Assembly: GCF_030264295.1 (NCBI RefSeq)
Contig: NZ_CP127173.1
Span: forward strand, 9,555,501-9,619,500
From: Amycolatopsis nalaikhensis
Lineage (GTDB): Bacteria > Actinomycetota > Actinomycetes > Mycobacteriales > Pseudonocardiaceae
Length of the DNA stretch: 64,000 bases
Direction of reading: 5' to 3'
The notes under the pieces are model-generated. The model did no database searches and was not told where the DNA came from. It worked only from the letters and a program-made list of their open reading frames with translations. Below are positions 1 to 7,219 of the stretch, in pieces. Within the stretch, counting starts at the first letter, position 1. Each line of letters opens with the position of its first letter. The position numbers and the translations under genes were made by a program.

Positions 1-525
1 CTGGACCAGAGCCCACGGCTGTCGTCCACGGTGGAGATCATCAGCTCGGTCCTCACGATCGTGCTGATCATGGTGCTCGCCGCGGTCGGCCAGCGGATCG
101 GCAGGCGCGCGCTGCTGATGCGCTGGGCGCTGGTGCTCACGTTCGTCGTCGGCGGCGCGTTCGCGGTGCTCGCGGTGGCCGGCCGGGCCGGGGCGCCCGC
201 GTGGCTGATCGGGCTGATCGCCGTGGTGGCGAAGGTGCTGCCGTCCGCGCCGCTCGGCGTCATCCTCGTGTACCTCAACGAGCGGTTCCCGGCGTCCGTG
301 CGGGCGAGCGGGTACGGCATCGGCTACATGTTCGGGCTGATCCTGCCCGGCCTCTACACGTTCTGGCTGCTGGCGCTCAGCTCGATCATGCCCTACGAGT
401 TCACGCCGATCGCGCTGATCGTCTTCGGCGGCCTGCTGATGTTCGAGGCCGTGCGCCGGGGCCCGGAGACCAACGGCGTCGCCGACCCGGTCCCGGCGGT
501 CTCCGAGCGGGAGGTCGCGCGGTGA
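1..525 (+). CDS. MFS transporter, C-terminal part (5' truncated by window edge)
   Basis: The open frame runs in from the window edge (no start needed; the GTG at 31 is internal) and ends at TGA 523-525. The translation shows about four to five hydrophobic helices, including one with a conserved YGIGYMFGLILPG stretch, as in sugar/organic-acid permeases of the major facilitator superfamily. Its stop overlaps the GTG of the aconitase X gene by 4 bp, so it probably imports the substrate of that enzyme. Substrate cannot be told from this fragment. Confidence 0.8.
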   Translation: MDQSPRLSSTVEIISSVLTIVLIMVLAAVGQRIGRRALLMRWALVLTFVVGGAFAVLAVAGRAGAPAWLIGLIAVVAKVLPSAPLGVILVYLNERFPASVRASGYGIGYMFGLILPGLYTFWLLALSSIMPYEFTPIALIVFGGLLMFEAVRRGPETNGVADPVPAVSEREVAR

Positions 526-1799
526 TCCTCACCGACGACGAAAAGGCCATGCGGGACGGCGCCGACGGGCCCGCGGTGGCGGCGGCCATGGACCTGCTCA
601 TCCGCTACGGCGAGGCACTGGGCGCGGAAAAGCTGTGCGATACCCGCAACGTCGCCGGCACGAGCACCCAGCCGTCCCCGGTGAAGGCGAAGCTGGTGGC
701 CGAAGGCGGCTGGAACAAGGCGTTCGCGGTGCTCAACCTCGACTGCGACGACGTCGTCGAGATCCCCGACATGCGGGTGCCGACCTGCCAGCTGCAACAG
801 GGCTTCGGCCCGGACTCGGTGGGCGTGGTGCCCTACCCGAAGGAGTTCGTCGAGCTGCAGAGCGACGCCGAAGCGTTCTACGGGCGGCGCGGGGTGAACA
901 TCCTCGCGACCTGCACGCCGTACCAGGTGGGCAACCTCCCGGTCCGCGGCGAGCACTGCGCGTGGATGGAGTCGTCGGCGGTCGTGTACGCCAACTCCGT
1001 GCTCGGCGCCCGGACCAACTGCGAAGGCGGGACGTCGACCGGGGCGGCGTCGCTGACCGGGAAGATCCCGTGCTGGGGCAACCACCTTCCGGAGAACCGG
1101 TTCGGCACGCACCTCGTGGAGGTGGACGCGGGCGTACGCGACTTCATGGACTGGGGCATGCTCGGCTACTTCGCGGGCGGGCTGGTCCAGGACGAACGCC
1201 CGGTGGTCACCGGGGCGTTCCCGCGTCCCGACCTCGTCGACCTCAAGCACTTCGGCGCGGCCGCCGCGTCTTCCGGCGGGGTCGAGCTGTACCACCTGCC
1301 GGGGATCACGCCCGAAGCGCCGACGGTCGAAGCGGCCTTCCGCGGCCCGACGCCGTCCGCTGTCCACTATGGACTGCGCGAGCGACGCGAGGTCTACGAG
1401 ACGCTGAACGACCAGGGCCGCTCGACCGACGTCGACTTCGTGCTGCTGGGCTGCCCGCACGCGTCGATCGACCAGATCCGCGCCGCCGCCCGCGCCCTGG
1501 ACGGCAAGCGGCTGCACTCCGGGACGCAGCTGTGGATCATGACGCCCCGGGCGCTCAAGGCGGTCGCGGACCGCAGCGGCTACACGGCGGTGATCGAGGC
1601 CGCGGGCGGGCGCCTGCTCGCCGACTCGTGCCCGGCGATGTCCCGCGTCGCACCGCCGGGCACCCGCGTGTTCGCCACCGACTCGGCGAAGCAGGCGCAC
1701 TACCTGCCCGCGATCCTCGGGATCGAGGCGTGGTTCGGCTCGCTGGAGGACTGCGTGGACGCGGCGGTCACCGGCCGCTGGCGCGGTGACCTGCGATGA
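522..1799 (+). CDS. Aconitase X catalytic (large) subunit, DUF521 family
   Basis: 425 aa from GTG 522, which overlaps the transporter stop (GTGA). It has the features of the AcnX large subunit: a conserved CEGGTSTGAASLTGKIPCWG region near residues 167-186 and a late SCPAMS motif. Family knowledge: AcnX enzymes are dehydratases; bacterial members include cis-3-hydroxy-L-proline dehydratase, archaeal ones act on phosphomevalonate. Here large and small subunits are separate genes, overlapping by 4 bp (ATGA at 1796), so they are translationally coupled. No proline racemase or reductase is seen in the window, so the substrate is inferred only from the family. Confidence 0.85.
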   Translation: MILTDDEKAMRDGADGPAVAAAMDLLIRYGEALGAEKLCDTRNVAGTSTQPSPVKAKLVAEGGWNKAFAVLNLDCDDVVEIPDMRVPTCQLQQGFGPDSVGVVPYPKEFVELQSDAEAFYGRRGVNILATCTPYQVGNLPVRGEHCAWMESSAVVYANSVLGARTNCEGGTSTGAASLTGKIPCWGNHLPENRFGTHLVEVDAGVRDFMDWGMLGYFAGGLVQDERPVVTGAFPRPDLVDLKHFGAAAASSGGVELYHLPGITPEAPTVEAAFRGPTPSAVHYGLRERREVYETLNDQGRSTDVDFVLLGCPHASIDQIRAAARALDGKRLHSGTQLWIMTPRALKAVADRSGYTAVIEAAGGRLLADSCPAMSRVAPPGTRVFATDSAKQAHYLPAILGIEAWFGSLEDCVDAAVTGRWRGDLR

Positions 1800-2212
1800 C
1801 GGTCCTGCGCGGGCGGACGATCGTCCCCGGCGTCGTCGAGGGCGAGGCGCTGGTGTCGCACGAGACGATCTCGGGCTGGGGCGGCATCGACCCGGCAACC
1901 GGAACGATCATCGAGCGTCGCCACGAACTGCACGGGGTGTGCTTCACCGGGAAGATCCTCGTGTTCCCCGGCGCGAAGGGGTCGTCGGGCTGGTCGGGGT
2001 TCTTCCAGTCGACCCGCCTGCTGGGCACGGCGCCGCTGGGCATGATCTTCACGGTGGTGACGACGAAGGTGGCGCTCGGCGCGGTGGTGACCCGGGTACC
2101 AGCCCTCAGCGACCTCGACCGCGACCCGGTCGAGGTCATCCGCACCGGCGACCGCCTCCGCCTCGACGCCGACCGCGGGTTCGTCGAGATCCTCACCCGA
2201 GCCCCCGCCTGA
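1796..2212 (+). CDS. Aconitase X small (swivel) subunit, DUF126 family
   Basis: 138 aa from ATG 1796, overlapping the large-subunit stop. The sequence has the swivelling-domain signature of aconitase-like small subunits: GKILVFPGAKGSSGWSG near residues 53-69, followed by a TAPLGMIF segment. It is expected to form the heterodimeric dehydratase with the product of the gene just upstream. Ends with TGA 2210-2212, three bases before a perfect hairpin that probably terminates the operon. Confidence 0.85.
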   Translation: MTVLRGRTIVPGVVEGEALVSHETISGWGGIDPATGTIIERRHELHGVCFTGKILVFPGAKGSSGWSGFFQSTRLLGTAPLGMIFTVVTTKVALGAVVTRVPALSDLDRDPVEVIRTGDRLRLDADRGFVEILTRAPA

Positions 2213-2214
2213 CG

Positions 2215-2239
2215 CGTCACTTTCATCGTGAAAGTGACG
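2215..2239. repeat. Perfect hairpin with 11-bp arms, probable terminator of the aconitase X operon
   Basis: Arms CGTCACTTTCA and TGAAAGTGACG are exact reverse complements around a TCG loop. It begins three bases after the small-subunit stop. There is no T tract, so termination would be of the T-less kind common in high-GC actinomycetes. Its TTTCA/TGAAA core resembles the palindrome that follows at 2260. Confidence 0.7.
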
Positions 2240-2259
2240 TGGAGGACCGGGCTCCGGAT

Positions 2260-2277
2260 AGCTTTCACGTGAAAGCT
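2260..2277. repeat. 18-bp perfect palindrome with TTTCACGTGAAA core
   Basis: AGCTTTCACGTGAAAGCT reads the same on both strands. The 12-bp core recurs at 28169-28180. It lies between the aconitase X hairpin and the start of the next gene, about 34 bp upstream of ATG 2311. It may be an operator or an RNA hairpin; the sequence does not decide. Confidence 0.7.
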
Positions 2278-2310
2278 GCGCCTCGCCGGAGTGTCGTGTT
2301 CGATGGGCGC

Positions 2311-5121
2311 ATGGGGATCCAGAGGCGGGACCGGGGCTCGCTGCGCGACATGATCACGGTGCTGTCGGGCCTCGGCACGCCGTTGTCCGCCACCTACGCC
2401 ACCGGCTTCGCCGACGCTATGGAACTCCCGCCCGCGCGGACCGGGCAGCCGCTCGGCCGCCCGGCGACCCCGGCCGACGTCGCCGAGTTCCGCGCCGCGT
2501 GCGAACGGGAACTGGCGGCCACGACCCGCGCGCTGGACGCCGCCCTGGCCGATACCACGCTGCTCGACTGCCTGTGCCTGGCCGTCCTTTTCGGACAGGG
2601 TGAGGACGGCACCCGGCTGGGCACCCCGAACGCGTTCACGCACGAGATGGAGTTCCTGGCCTCCTGCTCGTCACAGATCGCCTCGCCGACCCTGTTCAGC
2701 CGCCGCAACCTCGAGGCCGCGCTGCGCGCCCTCGCCCTCGCCCGGCGGCACGAGGTGCTCGACGGCCAGCTGGTGCTGACGGACGGCGAGATCTCCCCGG
2801 CCGCGCGGGGCGAAGGGTGGCAGGTGCACCACCAGCTGGCGTGGTCGTGGCGGTCGGGGCACGGCGCGTTCCCGACCCGCTACGACTGGGCGTACTCGGT
2901 GCGGCTGGCCCAGCGGATCCGCGACCGCGGCGGCGACCACCCGGACCTCGCGGTCCTGCTGTCGGCGTACATGTTCGTCCTCACCGGCTGGGCCGACGCG
3001 CTGCGGGAATTCCACGAGAAGGTCACCGATCCCGCGTTGCGCACCTTGCTGCGGGAGCGCACGATGCTGCACCTGCCGGACGCGCTCACCCTGTCCGAGC
3101 CGACGGCGAACGACGTCGCCCTCGCCGCGAGCAGGCTCCTGCTGCCCTGGCACGTGCTCGCCGACGCGTTGCCGGACTCGCAGCGGGAAGAGGCCGAGCG
3201 GTGGCGGGCGCTGCTCACCGCGAACCCGGCGGACCTGGGCCGCAACACCGCGCGCGGCCACGTGTTCGACTCGCCGCTGGCCGCCGCCCCGCTGGTCGCG
3301 GCCGGCGACCTGGTGCTGGTCAGCCTGCCGCACCTGTTCAGCACGGACCTCTCCCAGCTCGTCGAGCGCGTCTTCGCCCGGCTGGCCGGCCCGCCCTACT
3401 ACCGGGCCCGCGGCGAGGAGGTGGAAGAAGCCGCCCTGAAGCACCTGGCCGCCGTGTTCCCCAGCGCCCAGGTCCTGCGCGGCGGCAAGTACCCCGGCAC
3501 GCGGCCGGGCGAACTGATCGAAGTGGACGGCGTCCTGCTCTGGGAGGACGTCGCGCTGGTGGTGGAGGGCAAGGGCGGCTATCTCAGCACGCGGTCCCGG
3601 CACGGCGACCCGGAAGCCGCCGTCACCGAGCTGCGGCGCACCGTCGGCGACGGCTTCTTCCAGGTGGCCCGCCTGGTCCGCGCGCTGGAGCGGGACGGCC
3701 GGGTCACCTTGACCGGCGACCGCGGCGCCTCGCTGACGCTGGACCACAAGGCGATCCGCCGGATCTACGCCGTCGTGCCGACGGCGGACACGTTCGACCC
3801 ACTGTCCACTTTGCTCGGTCTGCTGTGGCGGCGGGAGGTCCTGCCGGAGGGCGCGTTCCCGCTGATCGTGGCCGTGCCGGAGCTGAACCTGCTCACCGAC
3901 CTGCTGCCGACCCCGCCGGAGCTGCTGGCGTACCTCGAATACCGCGAGGAAGTGCTGGCCACGCCGAGCATCCGCACCGGCGGCGAACTGGAGCTGCTGG
4001 CCACCTTCGCGACGACGATGGACGTCGTCGGCACGTTCCGCGAGCTGGACGTGCCCAGCGTCGCGCTCAGCACGGACCACCAGGAGAAGTACCTCGACCC
4101 GTGGCTGGAGCAGGCTTTCCACACGTGGATCAACGGCCTCCCGCCGGTCCCGCCCCCGAGGCGGCACGTCGAGCGGCACCGCGAGAAGATCGAGCGGTTC
4201 CTGGCCGCGACGCACGACACCGCGGCGGCGACGGTCCTGCAGCAGCTCACCGGGGCGCAGCTCGGCGCGGCCGAGCAGTACGCCGAGCGCGTCCCGCCGG
4301 TGCGCCGCGGCACGCTCTCCCCGAACACCTTGGGCGACTTGGGCATCGTGGTCACGAACCCGCTCGACCCGATCGAGACGGTGCGCGCCGTGCGGCCGGT
4401 CGAGGACCTTCGTGCCCGCAGCCGCTGGGTCGTCTACCTGACGCCCGAGACCGAGTTCCGGCACGCCGAGGTCGGCGGGACCCACGTTTTCGGGAGCGCG
4501 GCCGCGTCTCTGGCCGAGGCGTCCCGCCTGGGCGCGGTGGCGGACTGGTTCGACCGGGCGGCCGCGCGGCGGCACGGCCCGATCACCTCGGCGGATCGCG
4601 CGCTGGTCGAGGCGGGCGTGCCGGAGACGATGGCACTGGGCCTGACCCGGCTGGGCTTGACGAAGGCGGTGCTCGACCTGGCCGACCCGGAGTGGAGTCT
4701 CACGCAGGCGGCCGACTTCTACCTGACGCACGTCCGCCGGGCGCTCGAGGTGACCGGCTCGGCCCTCCCGGCAGCGGCGGCACGAGAGGTGTTGCGGCTG
4801 CTGACGAGCGGCCGGATCCACCCGGCCGACGCGGCCGCGTTGATCGAGCAGGTCGTCCGCGCGCCGAAAGTTTCCCCGGAGTCGCTGGCCCGCGCGGCGG
4901 GCCTGCTGACCGACGAGGACGACGATCGTCTCGCCGCCGCGGTTCAGGCCGCGCTGACCGCGTTGGACCTGACGGCTGACCAGGTCCGGTCCAGCCGGGG
5001 GAAGGAACGCCGCCGGATCCGCGACCGCCTGCTGGGCACGATCCGCCGCGAGCACCCCGGCGTCAACGCGCGCGCCGCCGTCGAAGCGGTGGAGCGGTTG
5101 TTTGCCGGGTCATCCGGGTAA
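2311..5121 (+). CDS. Large uncharacterised protein with PD-(D/E)XK nuclease-like (NERD-like) segment
   Basis: 936 aa from ATG 2311; ATG 2350 is an alternative start. I recognise no whole-protein family. Around residues 370-430 there is an EVDG segment (Asp about 406) followed after about 12 residues by VVEGKGG (Glu about 419, Lys about 421), preceded by a helix with GEEVEEAALKHL. That order matches the catalytic core of PD-(D/E)XK or NERD-type nucleases. The flanking halves are leucine/alanine-rich and probably helical, with no helicase motif or membrane segment. It overlaps the convergent MarR gene by 12 bp. Nuclease activity is an inference. Confidence 0.7.
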   Translation: MGIQRRDRGSLRDMITVLSGLGTPLSATYATGFADAMELPPARTGQPLGRPATPADVAEFRAACERELAATTRALDAALADTTLLDCLCLAVLFGQGEDGTRLGTPNAFTHEMEFLASCSSQIASPTLFSRRNLEAALRALALARRHEVLDGQLVLTDGEISPAARGEGWQVHHQLAWSWRSGHGAFPTRYDWAYSVRLAQRIRDRGGDHPDLAVLLSAYMFVLTGWADALREFHEKVTDPALRTLLRERTMLHLPDALTLSEPTANDVALAASRLLLPWHVLADALPDSQREEAERWRALLTANPADLGRNTARGHVFDSPLAAAPLVAAGDLVLVSLPHLFSTDLSQLVERVFARLAGPPYYRARGEEVEEAALKHLAAVFPSAQVLRGGKYPGTRPGELIEVDGVLLWEDVALVVEGKGGYLSTRSRHGDPEAAVTELRRTVGDGFFQVARLVRALERDGRVTLTGDRGASLTLDHKAIRRIYAVVPTADTFDPLSTLLGLLWRREVLPEGAFPLIVAVPELNLLTDLLPTPPELLAYLEYREEVLATPSIRTGGELELLATFATTMDVVGTFRELDVPSVALSTDHQEKYLDPWLEQAFHTWINGLPPVPPPRRHVERHREKIERFLAATHDTAAATVLQQLTGAQLGAAEQYAERVPPVRRGTLSPNTLGDLGIVVTNPLDPIETVRAVRPVEDLRARSRWVVYLTPETEFRHAEVGGTHVFGSAAASLAEASRLGAVADWFDRAAARRHGPITSADRALVEAGVPETMALGLTRLGLTKAVLDLADPEWSLTQAADFYLTHVRRALEVTGSALPAAAAREVLRLLTSGRIHPADAAALIEQVVRAPKVSPESLARAAGLLTDEDDDRLAAAVQAALTALDLTADQVRSSRGKERRRIRDRLLGTIRREHPGVNARAAVEAVERLFAGSSG

Positions 5122-5562
5122 GCGGGCGTCGCGCAGGGAACGGATCATGCTCTGCAGGCTGCGGAAGGCGTCCGCCTGTTCGGCCTCGGTCATGCCGGAC
5201 AGCATCCTGACCTCGACGGATCGGACGGCCGCGCTCGCCTTTTCCAGGCTCTTCCGGCCGCGGGGCGTGAGCCGCGTGGGGAGAGCTTTCCCGACGGGTG
5301 CCTCCGCGGGCCGGGTCACGTAGCCGTCGCGTTCCAGGGCTTGGAGCAGGACGTTCATCGTCTGCCGGGTGACGAACGCGCCCCGCGCCAGCTCGGAGTT
5401 GGACAGACCCGGCCGTTGCGCCAGCAGTTCGAGGCAGGAGTAGTGGGTCACGTTCATCCCGAGCGGCCGCAGCACCTCTTCCATGGCGACGCGGAGGGCG
5501 CTCGACGCCTCCTTGAGCAGATAGCCCAGTGACGTCTTCAGGTCGACACCGTCTTGACTCAT
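5110..5562 (-). CDS. MarR family transcriptional regulator
   Basis: 150 aa. A winged-helix DNA-binding region (residues about 45-100) shows the MarR pattern: LSNSELARGAFVTRQTMNVLLQ recognition region followed by an ERDGYVTRP wing. The start codon (5560-5562) overlaps the first of two TGTCAG-N4-CTGACA palindromes, so the protein very probably represses itself and the divergent VOC gene. Its 3' end overlaps the preceding convergent gene. Confidence 0.88.
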   Translation of the reverse strand: MSQDGVDLKTSLGYLLKEASSALRVAMEEVLRPLGMNVTHYSCLELLAQRPGLSNSELARGAFVTRQTMNVLLQALERDGYVTRPAEAPVGKALPTRLTPRGRKSLEKASAAVRSVEVRMLSGMTEAEQADAFRSLQSMIRSLRDARLPG

Positions 5563-5605
5563 GTCAGCATTCTGACATAGATTGGGTCGTGTCAGAAAGC
5601 TGACA
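5561..5605. promoter_or_regulatory. Twin MarR-type operators in the marR/VOC divergent promoter
   Basis: Two palindromes of the same design are visible: TGTCAGCATTCTGACA at 5562-5577 and TGTCAGAAAGCTGACA at 5590-5605, centres 28 bp apart. They fill the space between the divergent starts. A possible promoter for the VOC gene (TTGACT 5554-5559, TAGATT 5578-5583, 18-bp spacing) lies across the first site, which fits repression. Confidence 0.8.
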
Positions 5606-5626
5606 CACCATCGAAGGAGTCACGAC

Positions 5627-5995
5627 ATGCCCGCCACCGGCCCCGACTTCATCTCGCTCCAGGCCCGCGACCTCGACGCGTCGCAGGCGTTCTACGAGCA
5701 GTACCTCGGCCTCGTCCGTTCGCCGGCGGGTCCGCCGCACGCGGTGGTCTTCGAGACGAAACCGATCGCGTTCGCGCTCCGCGAGGTCATCCCGGGCACC
5801 GACCTCGAGTCGGTCGCGCAGCCCGGCATCGGCGCGGCGATCTGGCTGCACGCGACGGACGTCCAGGCCATCCACGACGCGTTGGCCGCCGACGGCCACC
5901 GGATCGTCACGGCCCCGATCGACGGGCCTTTCGGCCGCACGTTCACGTTCGCCGACCCGGACGGGTACCACGTCACGCTCCACGACCGTGCGTGA
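5627..5995 (+). CDS. VOC (glyoxalase/bleomycin-resistance) superfamily protein
   Basis: 122 aa from ATG 5627, preceded by GAAGGAG at suitable distance. The N-terminal FISLQARDLDASQAFYEQYLGL and the C-terminal FTFADPDGYHVTLHD are hallmark VOC elements; the late Glu position of metal-dependent members is replaced by a histidine region (YHVTLHD). It is divergent from a MarR regulator and shares its operators, which suggests a small-molecule response or resistance role. Substrate unknown. Confidence 0.85.
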   Translation: MPATGPDFISLQARDLDASQAFYEQYLGLVRSPAGPPHAVVFETKPIAFALREVIPGTDLESVAQPGIGAAIWLHATDVQAIHDALAADGHRIVTAPIDGPFGRTFTFADPDGYHVTLHDRA

Positions 5996-6025
5996 AGGGG
6001 CGGCCGGGCGGCTTGGGAACGGGTG

Positions 6026-6076
6026 TCGCGAATGACTCATTCGGGACCTCGGAGGTCCCGAATGAGTCATTCGCGA
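6026..6076. repeat. 51-bp perfect inverted repeat (25-bp arms) between convergent genes
   Basis: Arms of 25 bp are exact reverse complements around one central G at 6051. Each arm also contains GAATGAcTCATTC, itself a palindrome, so it is a palindrome of palindromes. A related element lies at 24509-24553. Both copies sit between convergent gene ends, consistent with bidirectional termination. The remaining bases of the 5996-6210 gap show nothing else. Confidence 0.85.
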
Positions 6077-6210
6077 CCCAGGCGCGGCGGGCGGCGGGCG
6101 CGATCACCGGCGCCCGGCAACGCAAGCAGAGCACGAGATCACCAGACCTCCCCCGCCCCTCGTCCTCGCCGCTCTTCACTCCGCGAGGAGGGGCGGGGGA
6201 TGTCGGGCCC

Positions 6211-7050
6211 TCAGGCCACGCGGTCCAGCACGAAGGTGTGCTCGACGAGGTCGAAGGGTCCGTCCGGCCCCTCGCGGAGGTCTCGCCGGTACAGCAGCGA
6301 CCGCTTGGTGCCGAACACCGGGTCCTGGTCCAGGTACGGGTCGTCGTCGCGGAACAGCATCGTCGTCACCGTCGAAAAACCCGGGGCCGCGATGCGGACG
6401 TGGATGTGGCCCGGCCGCATCACCGGGCGGCCCGTCGCGTGCATCAGCTCGCCGACGGGGCCGTCGTCCGGGATCGGGTACGGCGCCGGGGCGATGCTGC
6501 GGATCCGGACCGTGCCGTCCGGGCCCGTGCGGAACAGCCCGCGCATCGCGGCCGCGTCGAGACCGGGGACGTCGGAGTCGTAGTGGCCGTCGCTGTCGGC
6601 GTGCCACACGTCGAATTCCGCCCCCGCCACCGGCGCGCCCGCGGTGTCGACCACCTTGGCGTGGAACAGCAGCGGCGTGCCGGGCAGTCCGTTGGAGATG
6701 TCGGCGCCGTCGGCGAACTCGGGCCGGACCTGCCGGTAGAACGGGCCCTGGACGCTGTTTTCGGTCGCTTCCGCGCTCCGCCGGTGGTTGACCGTGTCGA
6801 CGAGCGTGGTCACCCCGAGCACGTCGGACAGCAGGATGAACTCCTGCCGGGTGTCGTCGCACTTCTGCCCGGTCCGGGTCAGGAAGCCGATCGCGTGCGC
6901 CCATTCGGCTTCGGTGAGGTCCACTTCGCGGACGAACTCGTGCAGGTGCCGGACCAGCGCCGACAGCACCGTGCGGGTTCGCGGGTCCGGCGTGTCCGCC
7001 AACGTCCGCAGCACCCCTTCGGTGATGCTCTTTTCGTCCGGGTCCAGCAT
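6211..7050 (-). CDS. Intradiol ring-cleavage dioxygenase, probable hydroxyquinol 1,2-dioxygenase
   Basis: 279 aa from ATG 7048-7050 with GAGGAGG upstream. The Fe(III) ligands of the family are visible: Tyr about 157 (DGHYDS), Tyr about 191 (APYPIP), and His about 215 and 217 (RPGHIHV). The N-terminal helical dimerisation domain is present. Hydroxyquinol rather than catechol is inferred from the maleylacetate reductase and HpaB-type monooxygenase nearby. The product would be maleylacetate. It is divergent from the monooxygenase gene, with GTTAGC motifs between them. Confidence 0.88.
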   Translation of the reverse strand: MLDPDEKSITEGVLRTLADTPDPRTRTVLSALVRHLHEFVREVDLTEAEWAHAIGFLTRTGQKCDDTRQEFILLSDVLGVTTLVDTVNHRRSAEATENSVQGPFYRQVRPEFADGADISNGLPGTPLLFHAKVVDTAGAPVAGAEFDVWHADSDGHYDSDVPGLDAAAMRGLFRTGPDGTVRIRSIAPAPYPIPDDGPVGELMHATGRPVMRPGHIHVRIAAPGFSTVTTMLFRDDDPYLDQDPVFGTKRSLLYRRDLREGPDGPFDLVEHTFVLDRVA

Positions 7051-7093
7051 CGGTTCCTCCTCGCGTTCGTGCCGGAAAGCTAGCCGGGTCTCC

Positions 7094-7125
7094 GTTAGCC
7101 GCGGCGAAATCCCGTGTTAGCGCGG
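7094..7125. promoter_or_regulatory. Two GTTAGC(C)GCGG direct repeats in the dioxygenase/monooxygenase divergent promoter
   Basis: GTTAGCCGCGG at 7094-7104 and GTTAGCGCGG at 7116-7125 are spaced 22 bp start to start, two DNA turns. TGTTAGCGCGG at 7115 recurs exactly at 14845 in the second divergent promoter of the same pathway. Probably activator sites for one of the two large ATPase regulators of the cluster. Confidence 0.6.
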
Positions 7126-7219
7126 ATTCACCCCGCGGAACCGGGTGTCCCTCACCCCGTTGCCCGGCACGGTCGGTCTCGGCGCGGCGGACCGCGCCAC
7201 CGAGCGGAAGGAGCGACCT

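Noticed and set aside
393..1898. Long minus-strand frame opposite aconitase X
   Set aside because: Shadow of the real gene: no recognisable domain, Arg-rich, and opposite a family-matching protein.
2671..5055. Long open frame (794 codons) antisense to the PD-(D/E)XK-type gene
   Set aside because: High GC leaves long antisense frames; the translation is Arg/Gln/Asp-rich low complexity, while the plus strand has the folded-protein pattern and a motif.
6026..6076. Insertion-sequence end or attachment site
   Set aside because: No transposase or integrase nearby and no target duplication visible; placement between convergent genes fits a terminator or palindromic repeat better.
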